The notes under the pieces were generated by a model that worked only from the letters and a program-made list of their open reading frames with translations, did not search any database and was not told where the DNA came from. Both the position numbers and the translations under genes were made by a program. This document shows, piece after piece, positions 57,601 through 64,000 of a stretch of DNA of 64,000 nucleotides. Within the stretch, counting starts at the first letter, position 1. Each line of letters begins with the position of its first letter. The DNA is taken from the NCBI RefSeq assembly GCF_013004375.1, contig NZ_JABERI010000010.1, positions 22,385 to 86,384 on the forward strand, in the 5' to 3' direction. The DNA comes from Acinetobacter terrae (GTDB taxonomy: Bacteria; Pseudomonadota; Gammaproteobacteria; Pseudomonadales; Moraxellaceae).

Positions 57601-59319
57601 TTACTTAGGTGTAGTCACTTGAGGCTTTAAACTTTGCGTTAAACCATTGATATCACCACCTTGAATACCCAGTTCATTCATCAAGCTATCAATGAGCGGG
57701 GCTTGAGTGCGGTAACGTAAGGCGCTGTTTACCACTTGATCAGACAAGGCAATTTGTCCGTGATCCGAATAGCCTTCACCTTGAGTACTGCTACCACCAA
57801 TCCCACCTAAGCCACTGACTTGCAGAATCTTAATATCATCAATATTTTCCATCGGTTTAACGCTTTCACGGATAATCTCGGGTAGGTATTTTAATAAGGC
57901 CAAGCGAATCTGCATTTCAACCTGTTCGGTAGACAAGATGTTATTGGCTTCATTGACCGCACGAGTACCTTCAGCATCGACTTGGTATTGTTTTTCCATT
58001 GCTTGTGCCAACAGAATTCTAGCATCTGCTTCACCTTTGGCTTTTAGGCGTTCTTTTTCAGCATTGGCTTCAGCAGCAATACGAACGGCCTCCGCATCAT
58101 CAATGGCTGCTTTTTTGCCTGCTTCTGCCGCAACGGTAATGGCAATTGCATCTTTTTCTGCGGCTTGTTTTGCTGCAACCAGTTCAACTGCTTTTTGACG
58201 TTCTGCACGTTGCGTTTCACGTACTGTAATCACTTCTTCTTCGGCTTTTACCGCTTCTGCGCGGGCACGGTCAGCTGAAGCTTTGGCTTCTGATTCTTCG
58301 CGAGATTTTTCGGCAATGGCGATGGCACGAATCTGTTCAGCCAGTTCAATGGTTTTCTTTTGTTCCACTTGCGCTTGTTGAATAATTTGCGATTTTTGAA
58401 TGTTTTGATTTTCAACATCCCGTGCCGCAGTAATACGTTTTAAATCGACTTCACGCTCGGCAGCAATTTGTGCTTCTTCCGCTTCACGTTTTTTTGCAGC
58501 TTCTTGCATTGCAATTTCTGCCTGTTGTTCGGCTTTACGAATTGAAATTTCACGTTCTTGCTGCATTTTTGCATATTCTTCTTCACGCAAAATTTGCAAG
58601 CGTGCCTGTTCAGCTTCCAGGTTCTTGGTTTTAATGGCTAGGTCAGTATCTTGTTCAATATGGTTACGCTTACGACGACGGTCTTCGATGGTTTCTGTAA
58701 GCTTGGTTAAACCTTCCGCATCGAATGCATTTTGCGGATTAAAGTATTTAAAACCAGTTTGATCTAAACCAGTCAGTGATACTGTTTCAAGTTCTAACCC
58801 ATTTTTAAATAAATCTTCGGACACCACTTGCTGAACTTTTTGCACGAAATCGACACGTTTTTCATGTAGTTCTTCCATCGCCATTTCAGCTGCAACTGCG
58901 CGTAATGAGTCAACAAATTTGCCTTCGACCAGGTTCTTTAATTCATTCGGTGACATGGTTTTTTGACCCAAAGTTTGGGCTGCAGTTGCAATTGATTCTG
59001 CTGTAGGTTTAACCCGAACATAAAATTCTGCCATAACGTCCACACGCATACGGTCACGAGTGATCAGGGCTTGGTCATCTGCACGACGAACTTCCAGACG
59101 CAGTGTGTTCATGTTGACCGGGATAGTTTCATGCAGCACAGGCAGTACAATGGCACCGCCACCTAAAATAACTTTTTCCCCACCAAAACCTGTACGGACA
59201 AAAGAAATTTCTTTGCTTGAACGTTGGTACAGTCTGGCAATAATGATCCCGATAATGATCAGAGCGGCAAAAATTACACCCGCGATGATTAAGATGTTGT
59301 ATAAATTCGACATTAGCAT
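57601..59319 (-). CDS. Flotillin family protein (YqiK-like)
   Basis: Membrane scaffold of the SPFH/flotillin family linked to lipid microdomains. 572 residues. One N-terminal membrane helix (ILIIAGVIFAALIIIGIIIA) precedes an SPFH domain (ISFVRTGFGGEKVILGGG, RVDVMAEFYVRVKPTAESI). A long Ala/Glu/Lys/Arg coiled coil covers about 220-430, with EAEQARLQILREEEYAKMQQ and many AEA repeats. A flotillin-type C-terminus follows. It is 41 bases downstream of the YqiJ-like gene, the same pairing as yqiJ-yqiK in E. coli. Confidence 0.9.
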   Translation of the reverse strand: MLMSNLYNILIIAGVIFAALIIIGIIIARLYQRSSKEISFVRTGFGGEKVILGGGAIVLPVLHETIPVNMNTLRLEVRRADDQALITRDRMRVDVMAEFYVRVKPTAESIATAAQTLGQKTMSPNELKNLVEGKFVDSLRAVAAEMAMEELHEKRVDFVQKVQQVVSEDLFKNGLELETVSLTGLDQTGFKYFNPQNAFDAEGLTKLTETIEDRRRKRNHIEQDTDLAIKTKNLEAEQARLQILREEEYAKMQQEREISIRKAEQQAEIAMQEAAKKREAEEAQIAAEREVDLKRITAARDVENQNIQKSQIIQQAQVEQKKTIELAEQIRAIAIAEKSREESEAKASADRARAEAVKAEEEVITVRETQRAERQKAVELVAAKQAAEKDAIAITVAAEAGKKAAIDDAEAVRIAAEANAEKERLKAKGEADARILLAQAMEKQYQVDAEGTRAVNEANNILSTEQVEMQIRLALLKYLPEIIRESVKPMENIDDIKILQVSGLGGIGGSSTQGEGYSDHGQIALSDQVVNSALRYRTQAPLIDSLMNELGIQGGDINGLTQSLKPQVTTPK

Positions 59320-59360
59320 TGTTATCTCAGTTATCTCAATTGTTTTATTAAAAGTAAAAA

Positions 59361-60005
59361 TTAAAGGGTAATGGCTTGAAAGCCAATTTTAGTTCTTTGG
59401 GTCAAGACCACGGACTGACCTTGAGTAAATATTTCATTTTGTTCGGGTTCAACTAAAACATAATGGGTTTGTCCAAACTGATCTTGAACTTTGGCTTGGG
59501 CAGGTGAATTGATTTTGGCTTCCCCTAAAATAATCACCGCCGTGCGTCCAATCAATTCTTCACTGTAAATAGCAGTGGTTTCATCTTGCGGTAAAATTCT
59601 CGCAATAATCATGGCGCTATAGCGTACCAATGGCATGCTCAAGAACAGACCGGCAGGGGCAATAATCCATGCACTAAAAAAGTGTGCGGTAAAATGATAG
59701 AAAATACCTTGGATGATAAAACCGGTTAAACCATAAACGGTTAAGAAAATAATCAGCCAGACAAAAAGTGGCACACGACCCAAATACAACCAGTCTAAAA
59801 CATGGGTAAAAATACTCTGATCGGCATCGACGCCAATTTCAGCATGTTGTGCAGTGCTTAAATCATCCGGTAAAAATTGCTCCAAGAATCCTTGAGAGCC
59901 ACCACCCAGTAAAAGCAAAATCAGTTCTAAAATACCCAATAGCAACATCAGGCAAAGAGAAACGCTGAAAATGAGGTTGGAAGGATGAGTAATGAGTTCC
60001 CACAT
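59361..60005 (-). CDS. YqiJ-like NfeD/OB-fold membrane protein
   Basis: A 214-residue inner-membrane protein. Its N-terminal half has three or so membrane helices (NLIFSVSLCLMLLLGILELI, VPLFVWLIIFLTVYGLTGFI and WIIAPAGLFLSMPLVRYSAM). Its C-terminal 70 residues look like an OB fold (ELIGRTAVIILGEAKINSPA, then GQTHYVLVEPE). Partner of the flotillin gene, with which it presumably forms an operon. YqiJ/NfeD proteins are thought to regulate flotillin assemblies. Confidence 0.85.
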   Translation of the reverse strand: MWELITHPSNLIFSVSLCLMLLLGILELILLLLGGGSQGFLEQFLPDDLSTAQHAEIGVDADQSIFTHVLDWLYLGRVPLFVWLIIFLTVYGLTGFIIQGIFYHFTAHFFSAWIIAPAGLFLSMPLVRYSAMIIARILPQDETTAIYSEELIGRTAVIILGEAKINSPAQAKVQDQFGQTHYVLVEPEQNEIFTQGQSVVLTQRTKIGFQAITL

Positions 60006-60347
60006 TAATGTTTATCTCTATCTATTTGTTCGCGTAAATTATTCAAGTTATTGGTTTTTGTTTAAAAATCAAACTTAATTAAAGATAGCATTGAAGAATA
60101 AATTTGTCTAAAAAAACAAATAAATGAATTAATGAAGAGATAAATGTGATGTCGCTTGTTGAGTTGTCTAATTATTTTATTTAGGAATATTTTTAGGAAA
60201 GTTTATATAGAGGATGATTTAAATTAACCATCCTATAAAAATAGAAATGCGGTAAAAGCCTAAGAGATACCGATCATCCACACTTTGATTATATGAGTTG
60301 AATGAAAGGTATCTCAAAACAATCAGGTCTTGAAATTTAAGCAGACC
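60006..60347. other. Intergenic region upstream of the yqiJ-like gene
   Basis: About 340 AT-rich bases between two minus-strand genes. I see no coding sequence, RNA gene or clear terminator. Confidence 0.5.
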
Positions 60348-60884
60348 TTAATTCAAACAGGTCTGAATCCGGACTTTCATGTCTAAGGCTTGTTGCACAA
60401 TAAAGCTTTTCATCCAATTGACTTGTTGACCCATTGGATTGGTTTTAATTGCAGTATTCAGAAAATCTAATTTGGGTTGGTTGAACAATTGGTTTTCAAT
60501 TGCTTCTTCAAGTTGTGCGCTATTCGCTGCAAGAGGAAGACTGACCAAATAAAATGCTTTGGGATAATTATAAAAAGCATAAAGCAAGTTAAATGCCTTT
60601 TGATCGGCCTTCAAATTTCCCGCACCAATTTCGTAGATTCGATCCTGATTGCTATGAGTCACCCCAATCAAAAAATCAAAATGATTATCCGAAAGTCGTA
60701 GACCAAATTGAAGCCCGATTTGGTCAGCAGTAAGCTCATGTTGAACAAAGTTATTCAGCATAGAACCATCATCATTTAAGGGTTCTTGAAGAACCAGTAA
60801 ATGATTGTTGTGTTGATAGATATAGCCGGCAAGTTGTGCATGTTCTAGGCTGGATTTAACGGTGTCGATAGTACGCGTAGGCAT
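60348..60884 (-). CDS. Hypothetical protein
   Basis: A 178-residue soluble protein I do not recognise. It starts PTRTIDTVKSSLEHAQLAGY and contains LNNFVQHELTADQIGLQFGL, then LSDNHFDFLIGVTHSN; no signal peptide, membrane helix or catalytic motif stands out. It lies alone between the flotillin operon and divergent cysD. Confidence 0.65.
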   Translation of the reverse strand: MPTRTIDTVKSSLEHAQLAGYIYQHNNHLLVLQEPLNDDGSMLNNFVQHELTADQIGLQFGLRLSDNHFDFLIGVTHSNQDRIYEIGAGNLKADQKAFNLLYAFYNYPKAFYLVSLPLAANSAQLEEAIENQLFNQPKLDFLNTAIKTNPMGQQVNWMKSFIVQQALDMKVRIQTCLN

Positions 60885-61221
60885 AATTCAAAAGAACATA
60901 GGAGAGGGAAGAGAGTTTGGCTACTGTATGAAATTTCCAGACTGAATAAAATATAGGTTTTAGATAAAATATCGATCAGCTTAGATTTTGTAAATTTTAA
61001 TGTTGGGTTGTGGTAGTCGCTAGGCTTAAGTAAAATAACAAAACATTATTTAAGTGAATCATTAATAAAAACTTATACTCATTATTAGATAAGCTTTATA
61101 TGACAATTTTGCATATCAATATAATAAAACAAGCAATAGTTGGGATAACTAAATCTTTATAATGAATATATATATTTTTAAAAGTGTAATAAGTACACGT
61201 TGATCTGAGCTGGTGTTGTCA
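60885..61221. other. Divergent region upstream of cysD
   Basis: About 335 AT-rich bases. A TATAAT at 61158-61163 about 60 bases before cysD is a possible -10 box with a poor -35, as expected for an activator-dependent (CysB-type) promoter. That is inference. Confidence 0.4.
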
Positions 61222-62136
61222 ATGTCCATAAATGAGGAAAGACTTACTCATCTTAAACAGCTTGAAGCTGAGAGTATTCACATTATCCGTGAAGTGGCTG
61301 CCGAATTTGAAAATCCGGTCATGTTGTATTCCATTGGTAAAGATTCTGCAGTTATGCTGCATCTTGCTTTAAAAGCATTCTATCCTGCAAAACTCCCATT
61401 CCCGCTACTGCATGTAGACACGGGCTGGAAGTTCAAAGATATGATCACATTTCGCGACAACATGGCCAAAACCCATGGTTTCGATTTGATCGTGCATCAG
61501 AACAAAGAAGGTAAAGACGCTGGGATCAACCCGTTTGATCATGGTAGTTCTAAATATACCGACATCATGAAAACCCAAGGCTTAAAACAGGCACTTGATA
61601 AATATGGTTTTGATGCTGCTTTTGGTGGCGCGCGCCGTGACGAAGAAAAATCACGTGCTAAAGAACGTGTATATTCTTTCCGTGACACGAAGCACCGTTG
61701 GGATCCTAAAAACCAGCGTCCTGAACTTTGGAATCTTTACAACGGTAAAGTGAACAAAGGCGAAAGTATTCGTGTGTTCCCATTATCAAACTGGACTGAG
61801 CTTGATATCTGGCAATACATCTACTTGGAAAGCATTCCATTAGTACCACTTTATTTGGCTGCAGAACGTCCTGTGGTTGAACGTAGTGGCACACTGATTA
61901 TGGTTGATGATGAACGTATGCCTTTAAAAGAAGGCGAAGTTCCACAAATGAAATCGGTACGTTTCCGTACTTTAGGTTGTTACCCATTAACGGGTGCGGT
62001 TGAATCAACTGCCAACACCTTGCCGGAAATTATCCAAGAAATGCTTTTAGCCACAAGTTCTGAACGTCAAGGTCGTATGATTGACCATGATGAAGCAGGC
62101 TCGATGGAGAAGAAGAAGCAGGAAGGCTACTTCTAA
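61222..62136 (+). CDS. cysD: Sulfate adenylyltransferase subunit CysD
   Basis: Small subunit of ATP sulfurylase, making APS from sulfate and ATP. 304 residues. The PP-loop is in [34 protein letters not shown], then [20 protein letters not shown], and [18 protein letters not shown] are typical. The ATG giving MSINEERL is chosen over in-frame GTG/TTG codons nine bases upstream. It precedes cysN, from which it is separated by a folded palindromic element. Confidence 0.96.
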   Translation: MSINEERLTHLKQLEAESIHIIREVAAEFENPVMLYSIGKDSAVMLHLALKAFYPAKLPFPLLHVDTGWKFKDMITFRDNMAKTHGFDLIVHQNKEGKDAGINPFDHGSSKYTDIMKTQGLKQALDKYGFDAAFGGARRDEEKSRAKERVYSFRDTKHRWDPKNQRPELWNLYNGKVNKGESIRVFPLSNWTELDIWQYIYLESIPLVPLYLAAERPVVERSGTLIMVDDERMPLKEGEVPQMKSVRFRTLGCYPLTGAVESTANTLPEIIQEMLLATSSERQGRMIDHDEAGSMEKKKQEGYF

Positions 62137-62138
62137 TC

Positions 62139-62205
62139 TCCCCCTAACCCCCTCTTTATGAAAGAGGGGGAAAGTCCTCCTTTAGTAAAGGAGGACTTAG
62201 GTGGA
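62139..62205 (+). repeat. Palindromic element between cysD and cysN, three-way junction
   Basis: Two adjacent hairpins, CCCCCTCTTT-ATG-AAAGAGGGGG at 62148-62170 and GTCCTCCTTT-AGT-AAAGGAGGAC at 62174-62196. They are enclosed by an outer stem TCCCCCTAA / TTAGGTGGA with one mismatch. It begins 3 bases after the cysD stop and ends 38 bases before the cysN ATG. This looks like a REP-type mobile palindrome. Confidence 0.8.
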
Positions 62206-62243
62206 TTAAAACCGATTTCTAACGAATTTGTGGAGTTTGAGCG

Positions 62244-63860
62244 ATGTCTCATCAATCAGAATTAATTAGCCAGGATATTTTGGGCTATTTGAAACAACAT
62301 GAAAATAAAGACCTGTTGCGTTTCCTGACTTGCGGTAACGTGGATGATGGTAAATCGACTTTAATTGGTCGTCTGCTTTATGATTCAAAATTGATTTATG
62401 AAGATCAATTGCAAGCTGTAACCCGCGACTCTAAGAAAGTCGGTACAACGGGTGATGCACCTGACTTGGCGTTACTTGTAGATGGTTTGCAAGCTGAACG
62501 TGAACAGGGTATTACCATTGATGTGGCGTATCGTTATTTCTCTACTGAAAAACGTAAGTTCATCATTGCAGATACTCCGGGGCATGAGCAATACACGCGT
62601 AACATGGCTACAGGTGCTTCAACTTGTGACCTTGCGATCATCTTGATTGATGCGCGTTACGGTGTGCAAACCCAGACCCGTCGTCATACTTATATTGCAA
62701 GCTTGCTCGGTATTAAGAACATTATTGTTGCAATCAACAAAATGGACTTGGTTGAATTCTCTGAAGCGCGCTTCAATGAAATTCAAGCCGACTATGCAAA
62801 CTTCGTGAGCCAATTGGGCGACCGTAAGCCAAGCAACATCATCTTTACGCCTATTTCAGCATTGAATGGCGATAACGTGGTGAACAAGTCTGAAAATACA
62901 CCGTGGTATACCGGTCAAACTTTAATGGGTTCACTAGAATCTGTTGAAATTAACCGTGATACCGCGAAACGTGATTTCCGCTTCCCTGTGCAGTATGTAA
63001 ACCGTCCTAACCTCGACTTCCGTGGTTTTGCAGGTACGATTGCGCTTGGTGAAATCAACGTGGGTGATAAAATTGTAGCTTTACCATCGGGTAAGTCTTC
63101 AACAGTTAAAGAAATCGTAACCTTTGATGGCAACCTTGAACATGCATTTGCAGGTCAAGCGGTAACATTGACGTTAAACGATGAAATTGACGTTTCACGC
63201 GGTAATATGTTGATTCGTGCGGATCAGGGTATTCCTGCCATTTCACGTTCTGTAAAAGCGACCGTGGTATGGATGGCGGATCAACCGCTTGTGCTTGGCA
63301 AGTTGTATAACATCAAAATTGGTACGCAAACTGTTCCTGCCAAAGTGACTGGCATTAACTTCCGTACCAATGTGAACACACTTGAGCAAATGCAAGTGGA
63401 TCACCTTGAGCTGAATGCCATTGCCAATGTTACTGTTGAATTCGATGCGCCAGTGGTATTTGACCGTTATCAAGACAGCCGTTATACAGGTTCGTTTATC
63501 TTCATTGATCGTTTGAATAACGTAACGATTGGTGCGGGTATGGTGGAAGATACTGTTGAATGGTCTGCACATACCAACCCTGTAACAGCGGAAGATCGTG
63601 CGGCACGTTTAGGTCAAAAACCTGCGTCAATCACTGTATCGGCTAAAGCATTGGAAAATGCGCAAGTGCTTGAAAACTTGTTGCTTCAACAAGGCATTGT
63701 AGCGATAGCGAAAGCTGACCTTGATGCTGCTCAAGTTGCACTTCTTCGTGAAACAGGTATTGCAGTCATTACCACTGTTGCAGAAGGTACAGATGTAAGC
63801 TTCACGCAAGAGTCGGTTGAAGAATTGGCTGAGAAAATTGTGGAATTGGTTCGTCTATAA
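62244..63860 (+). CDS. cysN: Sulfate adenylyltransferase subunit CysN
   Basis: GTPase subunit of ATP sulfurylase, an EF-Tu-like protein whose GTP hydrolysis drives APS formation. 538 residues. G1 is [20 protein letters not shown]3 is [17 protein letters not shown] and G4 is INKMDLVEF. The beta-barrel domains II and III follow. There is no fused CysC APS kinase; the C-terminal extension of about 100 residues ([19 protein letters not shown]) does not carry a P-loop. An IS element begins 36 bases after the stop. Confidence 0.95.
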   Translation: MSHQSELISQDILGYLKQHENKDLLRFLTCGNVDDGKSTLIGRLLYDSKLIYEDQLQAVTRDSKKVGTTGDAPDLALLVDGLQAEREQGITIDVAYRYFSTEKRKFIIADTPGHEQYTRNMATGASTCDLAIILIDARYGVQTQTRRHTYIASLLGIKNIIVAINKMDLVEFSEARFNEIQADYANFVSQLGDRKPSNIIFTPISALNGDNVVNKSENTPWYTGQTLMGSLESVEINRDTAKRDFRFPVQYVNRPNLDFRGFAGTIALGEINVGDKIVALPSGKSSTVKEIVTFDGNLEHAFAGQAVTLTLNDEIDVSRGNMLIRADQGIPAISRSVKATVVWMADQPLVLGKLYNIKIGTQTVPAKVTGINFRTNVNTLEQMQVDHLELNAIANVTVEFDAPVVFDRYQDSRYTGSFIFIDRLNNVTIGAGMVEDTVEWSAHTNPVTAEDRAARLGQKPASITVSAKALENAQVLENLLLQQGIVAIAKADLDAAQVALLRETGIAVITTVAEGTDVSFTQESVEELAEKIVELVRL

Positions 63861-63896
63861 GACTGAGCTGATTTAAAAAAACCCGTCTTAATAATC

Positions 63897-64000
63897 TGCA
63901 CCCCGAAAGTTGGACACTCTTAGTCTAATTTGAAGGGTGCTTTTTAATGGCTAAATATTCTCAAGAATTTAAATTAAAAGTTGTGGAGCATTACTTGTCT
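63897..64000 (+). mobile_element. Left end of an IS3-family-like element, cut by the window edge
   Basis: A likely terminal repeat TGCACCCCGAAAGTTGGACA starts at 63897, followed within 50 bases by a transposase-type open frame. IS3/IS150-type elements start with TG and have this layout. The right end is outside the window, so identity and target duplication cannot be checked. Confidence 0.7.
63947..64000 (+). CDS. IS3-like transposase OrfA, N-terminal fragment
   Basis: Eighteen codons, MAKYSQEFKLKVVEHYLS, are visible before the window ends. This is the usual beginning of the helix-turn-helix OrfA of IS150-type elements, where it binds the terminal repeats. The rest lies beyond the window. 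Confidence 0.7.
   Translation, partial: MAKYSQEFKLKVVEHYLS

Overview
The window looks like a stretch of an Acinetobacter (Moraxellaceae, Gammaproteobacteria) chromosome. The base composition is AT-leaning. The gene order gltA / sdhCDAB / sucAB-lpd / sucCD, the run of four tRNA-Gln(TTG) genes between ispE and prs, and many of the protein sequences fit that genus. I cannot name the species. Almost everything is core housekeeping sequence. The accessory-looking parts are the PNAG (poly-N-acetylglucosamine) locus at 49.2-56.5 kb, a broken LysE-type exporter at 13.3 kb, a palindromic repeat between cysD and cysN, and the left end of an IS3-like element cut by the window edge at 63.9 kb.

Layout. 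0-6 kb: cysG (5' end outside the window), trmL, a PlaP/PuuP-like permease, an iron-type alcohol dehydrogenase paired with an SCP2-like protein, and lipB. 6.4-9.9 kb: a YbeD-like protein, rpoD, a small acidic PA3496-like protein and a YecA/UPF0149 protein. 10-16 kb: small membrane proteins, a DedA protein, trhO, a DUF1289-type protein, the LysE pseudogene, ribB behind an FMN riboswitch, and panD. 15.5-21.2 kb: a minus-strand run of a TPR protein, lolB, ispE, four tRNA-Gln, prs, rplY and pth. 21.2-29.7 kb: hemA, dnaG, bamD, rluD, pgeF, a flavodoxin-fold protein, smpB, coaD and a ferredoxin. 29.7-34.4 kb: rnpB, two elongator tRNA-Met units flanking a small lipoprotein gene, nadE with an overlapping helical protein, and an HExxH protein. 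34.5-48.8 kb: the TCA-cycle cluster. 49.2-57.4 kb: pgaABCD, a convergent stand-alone hydrolase and a VOC protein. 57.6-64 kb: flotillin with a YqiJ-like partner, a hypothetical protein, cysD, cysN and the IS end.

How the genes work together. The TCA cluster encodes citrate synthase (divergent), succinate dehydrogenase, 2-oxoglutarate dehydrogenase with its E3 subunit, and succinyl-CoA synthetase. It is cut into modules by terminator-like hairpins after sdhB, between sucB and lpd, after lpd and after sucD. The cysG/cysD/cysN genes at the two ends of the window serve sulfate assimilation. The TPR/BamD/LolB genes serve outer-membrane biogenesis. The pga genes make, deacetylate and export the PNAG biofilm polymer.

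Most interesting observation. The C-terminal glycoside-hydrolase half of PgaB appears catalytically degenerate. A separate secreted protein, encoded convergently just downstream of pgaD, carries an intact version of exactly that domain. Other points of interest are the structured leader upstream of sucA, a 12-bp hairpin directly in front of the lpd ribosome binding site, a 67-nt predicted three-way-junction repeat between cysD and cysN, and a tRNA-Gln copy with two fully compensated acceptor-stem changes. I found no CRISPR array, prophage or recognisable defence island.
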